64,000 bases of DNA. It comes from a virus. The position numbers and the translations under genes were made by a program. Below the pieces are notes generated by a model, which was given only the letters and a program-made list of their open reading frames with translations, was not told where the DNA came from and made no database searches. Position 1 is the first letter of the stretch. Each line of letters begins with the position of its first letter. The stretch is from positions 1-64,000 of the IMG/VR virus record IMGVR_UViG_3300028827_000129; one strand, 5' to 3'. Below, piece after piece: positions 26,143 through 33,955 of this stretch.

Positions 26143-27168
26143 TTAATGAACTAAGTCTTTATTACAATTTTCACATTTTTTATTTTTATTTAAAGGATTA
26201 TAACAAATTTTACAGTAATCTATTTGGTGGAAAGCATCAAAGCATTCTTTGCAAACAATTTGATTTTGTAGAAAATATTTTTTTCCATAAAAAACATCTA
26301 GACAAGAGTCGCAAATATTACCTTTTCCATTTTTAATTCTTTTTTCATACCAACTTTCATAATTCTCATGATTATGCAAATAAGAACTATTACTGTATTT
26401 ACCCTTCTTGACATCAACATCATAAAAAGAAATTGTGTCTCTATATAGATAATCGAACGTCATTTGCTGTTGTAATCCATTTTCATTAATGATTAAACAA
26501 GTGTTTTCACTAACCTCTTGAATATCTTTTGATGGTATAACAAAATTTCTCCATAAAGATTTTCCATTTAGATGGTATAAATATTTCTTAAGCGAAGCAA
26601 AATAAAATATATCATTGATTCTATCATAAAGATAGAATAATGGCCTTTCTTTACGATGTATAATTAACGAATAAGGATTTTCTTTATGATACATTGCAAA
26701 TGTTACAGCACCATTTAGTTGCTTTAAATACGACATTCCTTTTTCAACACCATAATGATCAAATAACCAAGCTATAGAAGCACTATCAACTTTTAGTTGC
26801 AAATTCATCCCATGCCATTCTCTAACAGCTTCATTGTTCATGAGAGTACCATTATGAACTAAAATAGTTTTCTCTAGTTTGATCGGATGATTATTTGTAT
26901 TATCTGATGAACTTCCTACACTACTTTTTCTGGCATGAAGAATCATTGTTTTTGGCAACTCTTCAAGTTTTTTCCAACGTTTTGTTTTTACAAAATCTGA
27001 TGCTTTTAATGGAGCTTTATAAACTATAAAATCTTTTTTATGTTCTGAATAATAACCAAATCCAGAGGCATCTTCTCCTCGTTCTTGTAAATATATAAAT
27101 AACTTCGTCAATAGCTGTTTGTCTGGACGCTTTTCTCCAAAACAATAATAACCTGCAATTCCGCACAT
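26143..27168 (-). CDS. Class-II glutamine amidotransferase with C-terminal zinc ribbons, copy 2
   Basis: It is 341 aa and paralogous to 23016-24086. It starts MCGIAGYYCFGEKRP, with QERGEDASGFGYY, ILHARKSSVGSS, LVHNGTLMN and KVDSASIAWLF. The C-terminus has zinc-binding pairs (CDSCLD, CKECF, CKICY, CENCN). Retaining Cys2 and the HNG motif implies both copies are active glutaminases. It overlaps the upstream gene by one base. Confidence 0.88.
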   Translation of the reverse strand: MCGIAGYYCFGEKRPDKQLLTKLFIYLQERGEDASGFGYYSEHKKDFIVYKAPLKASDFVKTKRWKKLEELPKTMILHARKSSVGSSSDNTNNHPIKLEKTILVHNGTLMNNEAVREWHGMNLQLKVDSASIAWLFDHYGVEKGMSYLKQLNGAVTFAMYHKENPYSLIIHRKERPLFYLYDRINDIFYFASLKKYLYHLNGKSLWRNFVIPSKDIQEVSENTCLIINENGLQQQMTFDYLYRDTISFYDVDVKKGKYSNSSYLHNHENYESWYEKRIKNGKGNICDSCLDVFYGKKYFLQNQIVCKECFDAFHQIDYCKICYNPLNKNKKCENCNKDLVH

Positions 27169-27647
27169 TATTCACATACCGCCTTTACTAATTTTTCTAT
27201 TTTATCAAAATGTTTTTTACGTGTATCTAAATCAAACGCAATAGCATGATTACGTTTTACAACAATAATATTTATAGAATCGCCAAAAACGGAATATATT
27301 TTTTTCTTTATGTGTGTATTGTAGCCAATTGCTATAGTTCTATCTAATCTATTTTTTAATCCATAAACATGGATTCTCCCTTTAAAATTGTATTTTTTAA
27401 ATAGGTCTGCAATTTCTTTTGCTTTTTGGTGCTTTGCATTATATGTAACTCTAGTATTTATATCAACCATTGCCGACTTTAATTTTTTGTCAGGTTTTAT
27501 TGGCTTAGCTATATTAGTCAAACGTTTATATGCTTTTTCATAAGAGCTATCTGTAAGCATATCTTTTATATTATCAAAAATAATAGTTTTTCTTTTATTA
27601 AAGTTTGTTTCAAATTCATCTGGGTTTATAGAAAATTTTGTATTCAT
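27168..27647 (-). CDS. Hypothetical protein downstream of reverse transcriptase, 159 aa
   Basis: No family was recognised. It is basic (many Lys), with an alpha/beta C-terminal half (RIHVYGLKNRLDRTIAIGYN, INIIVVKRNHAIAFDLD). Its ATG lies 2 bases from the reverse transcriptase stop, and the ribosome site is inside the RT gene, so the two are coupled. If the RT is a defence or retron-like system, this is the first candidate for its partner protein. Confidence 0.5.
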   Translation of the reverse strand: MNTKFSINPDEFETNFNKRKTIIFDNIKDMLTDSSYEKAYKRLTNIAKPIKPDKKLKSAMVDINTRVTYNAKHQKAKEIADLFKKYNFKGRIHVYGLKNRLDRTIAIGYNTHIKKKIYSVFGDSINIIVVKRNHAIAFDLDTRKKHFDKIEKLVKAVCE

Positions 27648-27648
27648 T

Positions 27649-29184
27649 TTAACCCTCTTTATATTTTTCTAACATTTTTTCAACTAATTTACTTTGTTCA
27701 TTATTGATAAGTTTAACAAAAGACATAAAACCATCTACATTGTATGTATCAGGATTGGATTTAATAAATCCTCTCCAAGCATGCATTGTTTTTCTTGGTA
27801 TCCTTAATGTTCCATCTTCATGAACACTGATACCATTAACATTTACATATGGGTAAGTCATAATTTTAAATTTATGTTTATTAATTGGTATATCTAGATA
27901 ATTAACAAAGAAACTTGTTAATTGTTTTTTGAGTTGTAATTTTTCTTCTTTATTAAGTTTCTTAGATAATGATATTGTAATATCATCAACATATCTTGTA
28001 TATGCAACCATTTTTGCTTTTGTTGCTCTGTATATAAGTTTGCGTAAAAAATTTATATACTTTTGTTCTATTCTAGACATGACAATATTAAAAATATATG
28101 TTGACGTAGGACTGCCAATGGGTAAAATAAACCCATTATTATTTGGTAATATTGTGTAATCAATAATTTTAGACGATATTAAACTAGTAAATCTTGAATG
28201 GATTAAACGTTTATAAATACGATTTCTATTCCCCATTAAAATATTATGAAAAGCATTTTTTATATCAACTTTTACCCAAGTTATTGGAGCATTCTTTTTA
28301 CTGAAATGATATTTGATAGCATCAACCATATTTCTGTTTTTAACTCCTCCATAGCTATATTTGCCAGGAGAAATATTTTTATAAAGTATTTTTAAGATAT
28401 CACGTTGTAAATTTTTAATATTTTCATTTGGCTTATGAATAAATCTAATACCTCCATTGCTTTTTTTGATAAAATATGTTTTATAAAGTTTATTTATTGC
28501 AACTCCATCAACATTGTTATCTTTAAATGACTGTGATAAGATAATAGTATTATCCAAATCTTTTTTAAAATTATGTTTACCACTCTTAACATATGTATAT
28601 ACTGAAATAAATTGATCTAGTAATGCTTTTATGACATCCCAAGATTGATCTATCTTTTTATTTTTCTTAAGATATTTTAATTTCTGTTTATGAACATTAA
28701 AATCTATTTCTTTCCCATTAATATAAATAGTTATGGCTAAAAGAGACATGAATTGATATCCTAATGTATTAAAAAAATTCATATTTATTACTTCATTATC
28801 ATTTTTTTGTATAAATTGTATTATATTTTCGTAAGACTCTCCATTAGTTTTTTCAATAACATCTTTTAATTGCAAATCTTTATACTTATCAGGAATAGTT
28901 CCATTTTTTATATGTGTGGCAATTTCATAAAACAGATTTGCTTGTTTTATATCAGAATCATTAAACCAATCCATAAATGCTTTTTTATATATATTTAAAA
29001 CTTGTATTTCCATTTTAGACAAAGAAATTTCTGGTTGTTTTTTTTCTGTATCTGGCCATTTTAAGATATAGTAAAACAATGTAATTGGACTGCAAGTATA
29101 GAACCTTTTGTCATTATAAAGTTTTACTGCCATGTTTCTTAAATTTAAATAATTTATCATACTACTATATTTTTTCTTTTGCAT
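27649..29184 (-). CDS. Reverse transcriptase, retron/Abi-like
   Basis: It is 511 aa long. The RT domain occupies the second half: IRFIHKPNENIKNLQRDI (RT1), YGGVKNRNMVDAIKYH (RT2), WVKVDIKNAFHNI (motif A with catalytic Asp), LPIGSPTSTYIFN (motif B), YTRYVDDITIS (motif C, YVDD), INKHKFKIM (D) and YVNVNGISVHEDGTLRIPRK (retron-like motif E/7 region). The first 220 residues match no family I recognise. The start at 29184 is chosen because GGAGG lies 5 bases upstream; an ATG at 29211 forms the hairpin arm. No endonuclease or maturase domain is present. It is embedded in the amidoligase island, with a hairpin-rich leader at 29185-29318. Confidence 0.88.
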   Translation of the reverse strand: MQKKKYSSMINYLNLRNMAVKLYNDKRFYTCSPITLFYYILKWPDTEKKQPEISLSKMEIQVLNIYKKAFMDWFNDSDIKQANLFYEIATHIKNGTIPDKYKDLQLKDVIEKTNGESYENIIQFIQKNDNEVINMNFFNTLGYQFMSLLAITIYINGKEIDFNVHKQKLKYLKKNKKIDQSWDVIKALLDQFISVYTYVKSGKHNFKKDLDNTIILSQSFKDNNVDGVAINKLYKTYFIKKSNGGIRFIHKPNENIKNLQRDILKILYKNISPGKYSYGGVKNRNMVDAIKYHFSKKNAPITWVKVDIKNAFHNILMGNRNRIYKRLIHSRFTSLISSKIIDYTILPNNNGFILPIGSPTSTYIFNIVMSRIEQKYINFLRKLIYRATKAKMVAYTRYVDDITISLSKKLNKEEKLQLKKQLTSFFVNYLDIPINKHKFKIMTYPYVNVNGISVHEDGTLRIPRKTMHAWRGFIKSNPDTYNVDGFMSFVKLINNEQSKLVEKMLEKYKEG

Positions 29185-29318
29185 TAATTCCTCCATTTTC
29201 GAACCTTTCATATTTTGAATTTATGAAAGGTTCAAAATTTAAAGCGTACTCTTTATTTGAGTACTAAATAAAGAAGAAAGCACTTAAGCGAAAACACTTA
29301 GGCTTATAAAAACTTTTT
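29185..29318 (-). ncRNA. Hairpin-rich leader of the reverse transcriptase (candidate msr/msd-like RNA)
   Basis: This 134-base gene-free interval lies between the FmdB-like stop and the RT start. It has an 11-bp stem (arms 29201-29211 and 29223-29233), an 8-bp stem (29251-29258 with 29266-29273), and a repeated CACTTA 14 bases apart at 29281 and 29295. The first stem ends 16 bases before the RT start codon. Retron template RNAs lie at this position, but no a1/a2 pair or conserved guanosine could be assigned, and 134 bases is short. A translational control structure is the alternative. Confidence 0.4.
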
Positions 29319-29513
29319 TTATTTACTATAGCCGTTTGAACTCCATCCTACTCCACCTGGTTTTAAAATAAATGAAGTATTGACAATTATTTTTGTTGCT
29401 ATATTATTGCATTTTGGACATTTTGCCCAATTTCTTTCATCATAAATAGAACGTTGTAGTTCAAATTGATGTTTACATTTTGGATTATCACATGCAAAAA
29501 CATAAATTGGCAT
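29319..29513 (-). CDS. FmdB-family zinc ribbon protein
   Basis: It is 64 aa with the typical MPIYVFACDNPKCKHQFE start, then CPKCNNIATKII and FILKPGGVGWSSNGY. The two CxxC-type pairs bind zinc. FmdB-like proteins are small putative regulators. The ATG at 29513 follows GGAGG; the earlier ATG overlaps that ribosome site. Confidence 0.8.
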   Translation of the reverse strand: MPIYVFACDNPKCKHQFELQRSIYDERNWAKCPKCNNIATKIIVNTSFILKPGGVGWSSNGYSK

Positions 29514-29514
29514 T

Positions 29515-29826
29515 TTAAATTCCTCCATTATGTTTTTCTTTTCGCTTTATAGGATATGTGTTTAAAATATCATTTAAAACTTGTAATAAAGTTTTCTTGT
29601 CCTTTTTTAACTCTTCTGGCCATACATAAAATGCAGTATTTCCTTTGTCTTTTATGCCTTTTACTTTAAATCGGATTCTTTTTGTTGAATATAAAGGAAT
29701 AATTTCTTCTATAACAACTTCTCTCTTTTTTGCAAATGCTACTTTTGGATCATAATAAAATGTTTTATATAATAATTTATTTTCTGCAAAAGCTACTTGT
29801 TCATAAAATAATTTATTATTTTCCAT
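29515..29826 (-). CDS. Hypothetical protein, 103 aa
   Basis: No family was recognised. It is a mixed beta protein with basic ends (FYEQVAFAENKLLYKTFYYD, IRFKVKGIKDKGN). The start at 29826 lies just after the C26 hydrolase 2 stop; a longer frame from 29934 would overlap that gene by 83 bases and is less likely. The ribosome site is weak. Confidence 0.5.
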   Translation of the reverse strand: MENNKLFYEQVAFAENKLLYKTFYYDPKVAFAKKREVVIEEIIPLYSTKRIRFKVKGIKDKGNTAFYVWPEELKKDKKTLLQVLNDILNTYPIKRKEKHNGGI

Positions 29827-29851
29827 CTTAATTTTCTTTTTTTCTCTTATT

Positions 29852-30637
29852 TTATTTAATCTCTTTAATGAACGCCTGAATGATCTTGAGACAATCATCA
29901 TTAAACATTTCCTCTGGGTGCCATTGCACTCCAATAGCTAAAACGCCATCTTTTGTTGACTCAATTGCTTCAATCACATTATCAGATGGGCTTCTAGCTA
30001 TAATATTAATATCAAAATTACTTGGAGATTCTTTCCATACAATCTTATTATTTTTATTTCTGATTGGAACTGTGCAATCAATAGCCTGATGATGCATAGA
30101 ATTTACCCATGTTATATCTTTTTGTAATGCTTTGTAAAGAAAACTGTTTTGGGCAATTTTGATTTTATGCGTAGCTACTGAGCGAATTTGTGTCTGCATA
30201 TGTCTTGCAGGACTATCTACAAATTCTCTAATATCTTGCCATAATTGACATCCATGAGCCACCCCAATGATTTGATGTCCACGACAAATGCCTAAAATTG
30301 GCTTCTTTCTTTCAATACATCTTTTAGCTAGATAAATTTCAAATTCATCTCTTTTAGGTAATCCTTGTGTGCAATTTCTATCTTCTTCTCCATAGTAAAT
30401 TGGGACAATATCATGTCCACCAGAAAGCAAGATTGCATCCATAGAGTCAATAATTTGATCAACATATTTATCTTTTTCTTCTTTTGCCCAAGTTGTAACA
30501 TCAAAAAATTCAGATGGGATTAAAACTGATGCTGCACCAGCAGCTTGTACGTATTTAGCGTATGCTTTGTTTACAGAAATTTTAGGGATATCCTTAACGT
30601 CTCTCATTACAGGAGTTGTAATACCAATAGTAACCAT
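29852..30637 (-). CDS. Class-I glutamine amidotransferase-like / C26 gamma-glutamyl hydrolase 2
   Basis: At 261 aa it resembles PuuD (gamma-glutamyl-GABA hydrolase): VTIGITTPV start, ILLSGGHDIVPIYYGEE, nucleophile Cys in LGICRGHQIIGVAHG, HHQAI and GVQWHPEEM with catalytic His and Glu. It is more canonical than copy 1 at 21352-22035. Likely reaction: hydrolysis of a gamma-glutamyl amide, perhaps reversing an island product. Confidence 0.9.
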   Translation of the reverse strand: MVTIGITTPVMRDVKDIPKISVNKAYAKYVQAAGAASVLIPSEFFDVTTWAKEEKDKYVDQIIDSMDAILLSGGHDIVPIYYGEEDRNCTQGLPKRDEFEIYLAKRCIERKKPILGICRGHQIIGVAHGCQLWQDIREFVDSPARHMQTQIRSVATHKIKIAQNSFLYKALQKDITWVNSMHHQAIDCTVPIRNKNNKIVWKESPSNFDINIIARSPSDNVIEAIESTKDGVLAIGVQWHPEEMFNDDCLKIIQAFIKEIK

Positions 30638-30649
30638 CTAAATCTCCTT

Positions 30650-31273
30650 TCATTCTTCAGATAATTCTTCTATATCATAAAACACTATTTCTTGATCTAT
30701 AGTCAATGTAGCAAGTGTTGCATGACAGCTGGTACATTCTATAAGAAATGTACCTTCAGGTACTCTGATAATATCAATCGTTTCTGTTTCTTCTATATTC
30801 TCTCCACAATTTGGACACTTTTTATATGTATATCTTGCTTTAAAACGTTTTATATTATTTCTTACAATACGAGCAAAAAATTCCTCAACATCAACAAACA
30901 TTTTAGTATTTAACAGACAAAATCTGTTTAAACTATTTTTGGATTTAAATAAGTTTTTGTTAACAGCCCAATTTTTTCTCTTTATTTTTCCATAAAATGA
31001 TATAATTATTTCTCCAATAACAGAATCGCATTCCATGCATGACAATGCTAAACTAGCATTTAAAAAATGACCTTTGTTATTTTGGGCAGGTATTGTTTCT
31101 TCAATTTCAATTAGAATAGCATTGAAATCTTCAAAGTCTTTTTTACAATGCTCACAAAATCTTGGGATAATAATACTATTATCTCCTAGTAATTCTATAA
31201 GAAAATCATACCATATATCATCCAATTCATCAAGTACAACTGATTCAATACTAAGGCAAGTCTCTATGCTCAT
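30650..31273 (-). CDS. Zinc-ribbon hypothetical protein, 207 aa
   Basis: No family was recognised. CxxC pairs occur at CEHCKKDF, CMECDS, CPNCGEN and CTSCHA, arranged as two split zinc ribbons around a basic helical middle. The start overlaps the upstream stop (ATGA). It is another cysteine-rich member of the amidoligase island. Confidence 0.55.
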   Translation of the reverse strand: MSIETCLSIESVVLDELDDIWYDFLIELLGDNSIIIPRFCEHCKKDFEDFNAILIEIEETIPAQNNKGHFLNASLALSCMECDSVIGEIIISFYGKIKRKNWAVNKNLFKSKNSLNRFCLLNTKMFVDVEEFFARIVRNNIKRFKARYTYKKCPNCGENIEETETIDIIRVPEGTFLIECTSCHATLATLTIDQEIVFYDIEELSEE

Positions 31274-31851
31274 TTAGTTTTCCTCTTTATATGTTTTTTA
31301 ACATCTAAAAGATTAAATTCGTCAAGGATACTTCTACATATGGTAAAAGGCTTTATACATCTTCTTTTTGTAACAAAGTTTCTTATTTTACCATATAAAA
31401 AATAAGTATCTCTTGAACTCATAACAATAGGTTGTTTAATAATTTCTTTATTAACGCCAGAGTTTTTTATCAATTCCAGAGCATACCAATAAGTGAATTG
31501 AGCAGCTTTATAATTTAAATCATCTTTATCATATTCCATTCTTTTAGCTAAACGTTTTCCTTTCTTTTTTGTATATACTTTATTTTCATATATATAACAA
31601 TTTATATTTGAATACTGAAAATTAAAAATAACTCCTTGTTTAACATAATAAAGCCTTAATAAATCTCTATTTTTTTCTTCACGTAAAAAACATAGCCCCC
31701 ATTGCTCTTTGTTTGGGTTTACTATTAATTTAAATTTTCTAGTCATATCATCATATTGTGTTAAATAAACATTCTTTGAATCTTTAAAATCTATATCAAG
31801 AGGTTGTATTTCAAGAACTGGTTTATTATATTGGATAAGAGCCTGAGACAT
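31270..31851 (-). CDS. Hypothetical protein, 193 aa
   Basis: No family was recognised. The N-terminal half is beta-rich (VYLTQYDDMTRKFKLIVNP, GVIFNFQYSNINCYIY); the C-terminal half is basic and helical. AAGGAG lies within the end of the upstream gamma-glutamylcyclotransferase gene, which it overlaps by 26 bases. Confidence 0.5.
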   Translation of the reverse strand: MSQALIQYNKPVLEIQPLDIDFKDSKNVYLTQYDDMTRKFKLIVNPNKEQWGLCFLREEKNRDLLRLYYVKQGVIFNFQYSNINCYIYENKVYTKKKGKRLAKRMEYDKDDLNYKAAQFTYWYALELIKNSGVNKEIIKQPIVMSSRDTYFLYGKIRNFVTKRRCIKPFTICRSILDEFNLLDVKKHIKRKTK

Positions 31852-32251
31852 GTTCAATAAAATACTCCTTTTCTTTAATATTTTTTACATGTGCATAACG
31901 ACGAATACATATACTGGTAGCCAAGTATGTAAAGGCTTTTATTTCTGTGCCATCATCTTTTATTACAGTTATTTTTTCTCTTGTATAGCCTGATTCAAAT
32001 TTATCAAAAAATGGTAACATAGAAACATTTACATCCCATAATTCTCCTTTAATTTTAACAGGCTGATAATAATGATAAGCATTATACATAGATTGCTTTA
32101 ATAAAAAAGGAATATGGTTTTGTTTTGCAGAAATTAAAACCATAGTATTTTTTGTAATGGCAGGACAAATATATTTTGCTTTTAACATATTTTTTAAAAA
32201 ACTATTATTAAAACAACCATTTTTACACGAACCATAAATAAAAAATATCAT
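31826..32251 (-). CDS. Gamma-glutamylcyclotransferase-like (AIG2/GGCT fold)
   Basis: It is 141 aa. The GGCT signature is seen: MIFFIYGSCKNGC (YGS loop), VKIKGELWDV, and FFDKFESGYTREKITV with the catalytic Glu position, then AFTYLAT. GGCT-fold enzymes cleave gamma-glutamyl amines to 5-oxoproline and free amine. The fold recurs beside amidoligases in described neighbourhoods, which strengthens the assignment. GGAG precedes the ATG. Confidence 0.8.
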   Translation of the reverse strand: MIFFIYGSCKNGCFNNSFLKNMLKAKYICPAITKNTMVLISAKQNHIPFLLKQSMYNAYHYYQPVKIKGELWDVNVSMLPFFDKFESGYTREKITVIKDDGTEIKAFTYLATSICIRRYAHVKNIKEKEYFIEHVSGSYPI

Positions 32252-32260
32252 CTTTACTCC

Positions 32261-32614
32261 TTAAAGTTTTTCTATTACAATTTTTCCATCATTGGTTGAA
32301 TAAGCAATTTTTTTTATTCCTGCTTTTTTTATATGTTTAAAACATTTTTTACATGGCCTTGAAAGTTTAAGTTTATTTTCCTTATCAACTCGTATAACTA
32401 TCAAAATAATTTTATTACTAATTTTTTCTTTTTTTATCTTACGCAAGCATGCTACTTCTGCATGCATTGTAGGCCAAAAGGGTTTACTATTATTTCGCTT
32501 ATTGGTACTAATATAGGTGGGAGTATTGTTGATAATAAGAGCTGCAATATGTTTGGATTTTTTTACATCACTTAATTTTGCTTTCTTTTTTAAAACATTA
32601 ATAATTCCATCCAT
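32261..32614 (-). CDS. Cytidine/deoxycytidylate deaminase-like protein
   Basis: It is 117 aa with the zinc deaminase motifs MHAEVACLRK (His and catalytic Glu) and SRPCKKCFKHIKKAG (two Cys). The small size and tight motif spacing fit dCMP or tRNA/nucleotide deaminases. It could make dUMP from dCMP alongside dUTPase, or act on an island metabolite. Its ATG overlaps the upstream stop (TAATG). Confidence 0.82.
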   Translation of the reverse strand: MDGIINVLKKKAKLSDVKKSKHIAALIINNTPTYISTNKRNNSKPFWPTMHAEVACLRKIKKEKISNKIILIVIRVDKENKLKLSRPCKKCFKHIKKAGIKKIAYSTNDGKIVIEKL

Positions 32615-32814
32615 TAGTATTCAATATCTTCTTCCATATATTCATTTATATGTATTCTTTTTTCTTCACTTCTTGTTCTTTTATTTTTATGAATTTTAGT
32701 AATCATCTTATTTCTAAAAGGTAAGGAATGTTTTCTTTGATATTTTCTAAACAATTTATTTTTTTTATTTTTACTACAACTACAATGATCGCATTTATCT
32801 TCACAATCACACAT
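32614..32814 (-). CDS. Small Cys-rich basic protein, 66 aa
   Basis: The N-terminus has clustered Cys (MCDCEDKCDHCSCSKN), probably metal-binding; the rest is Lys/Arg-rich. GGAG lies 8 bases before the ATG. Its stop overlaps the deaminase start. Confidence 0.5.
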   Translation of the reverse strand: MCDCEDKCDHCSCSKNKKNKLFRKYQRKHSLPFRNKMITKIHKNKRTRSEEKRIHINEYMEEDIEY

Positions 32815-32824
32815 ATTAAACTCC

Positions 32825-33946
32825 TTAATTCATCAAAGGTGTAATATTTAATGGAGAAAAAATATCTGAAAAGCTTGTAGCAGTTTTATAAATTGATAAA
32901 TTAAAAGGCTTTGTCATGTTATAATTTTTAAATAGCATTTCATTATTGCATTTTGTAAATGCTAAGTTCAAAGAACGTTTTACAAAATTATTTTTTGGCG
33001 TGTTTTTATATTCATGTTTCTTTTCTTTTTCTGTATATACACCGAAATTAATTGGCATAGACAAGAGCATATGATCAGTAAATGAAGTTTTGATCATATA
33101 AGCTTCATTTCCATATTCGTATACAGATACCATATTATTCAGACCACTATAAGTTGTACCATTTCTATGTACGATTACCCTTTTCCCAAATAAATCTTCA
33201 ATTGTAATAGATTGATTATAATGAGAAAAACGGTCAATTCTATTAATATAATCTAACTTTCTCATTACAATATCTTCTACAATTCTTTGCAAAGTATTTC
33301 TCAAATAATCTGCTAATTGCTGTAAAAACATATATGTTTTCATAAGTTCTAAACCAAAGGAAGAATTTATGTCAATATATGATGTTATATCATTATTAAG
33401 CTTTTCTTTTATTAAATTATAAAAAACTTTCCCAATATTACCAACATCAGATTCTATAAGGCAACTTATATAACCTTCACTATTGACTATAAAAAACTCT
33501 ATTATGCTACCAGGAGGGAAAATATCTAATTGCTCTGGGAATTCTAAACTATTAAGAAGTTTAAGATTTCTTGCATAATAAACACAATCTAATTCATGAT
33601 AATTAATTTTATGCTTTGTAATTTCTTCATAAATTTCATAGTAAATAGATTCTATATCTTTAGATGGAATATGCTCTAAAAAAGTTGTGGTTTTGAAAAT
33701 AGAAACATTCCGTCCAAAACCAATCCTCGAAGACAACAATAAAGGCATTATCATATTTTCTATAGGAACAACGACGCCATTAAAGCATGATTCTTTGTCG
33801 TAACAAAAATTTTCAAAACCAACAACGTAAGGATAAATATCTACTTGTCTAATTATTTTATCGAAAGCTTTTACTAAATCTTTGTTGACATAAGGAGAGT
33901 AAAGATTAAAAACTGAATGAGTTAAAGGTAATTTATTAGGTTTCAT
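32825..33946 (-). CDS. Degenerate RtcB-like paralogue, probably non-catalytic
   Basis: At 373 aa it parallels the true RtcB of this phage (39377-40534, 385 aa) segment by segment. VVVPIENMIMPLLLSSRIGF aligns with the VVATEHIVVPSWVGYDQGCG region, LDIFPPGSIIEFFIVNSEGY with LGTLGGGNHMAEIAYDEDSY, ESDVGNIG with HSGSRNVG, and KRVIVHRNGTTY with RKVWIHRKGATQ. The metal Cys, the Asn-His pair, and the guanylylated His region (SSHGAGR, here SMPINFG) are lost. It could be a structural partner or decoy. The alignment is by eye; the spacing agreement is the main support. Confidence 0.65.
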   Translation of the reverse strand: MKPNKLPLTHSVFNLYSPYVNKDLVKAFDKIIRQVDIYPYVVGFENFCYDKESCFNGVVVPIENMIMPLLLSSRIGFGRNVSIFKTTTFLEHIPSKDIESIYYEIYEEITKHKINYHELDCVYYARNLKLLNSLEFPEQLDIFPPGSIIEFFIVNSEGYISCLIESDVGNIGKVFYNLIKEKLNNDITSYIDINSSFGLELMKTYMFLQQLADYLRNTLQRIVEDIVMRKLDYINRIDRFSHYNQSITIEDLFGKRVIVHRNGTTYSGLNNMVSVYEYGNEAYMIKTSFTDHMLLSMPINFGVYTEKEKKHEYKNTPKNNFVKRSLNLAFTKCNNEMLFKNYNMTKPFNLSIYKTATSFSDIFSPLNITPLMN

Positions 33947-33955
33947 TTAGTACCT

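Noticed and set aside
27649-29318. Diversity-generating retroelement
   Set aside because: No near-identical template/variable repeat pair with A-specific differences was seen near the RT, no Avd-like gene is adjacent, and the motif E region looks retron-like. The adhesin at 1-1794 shows no matching repeat.
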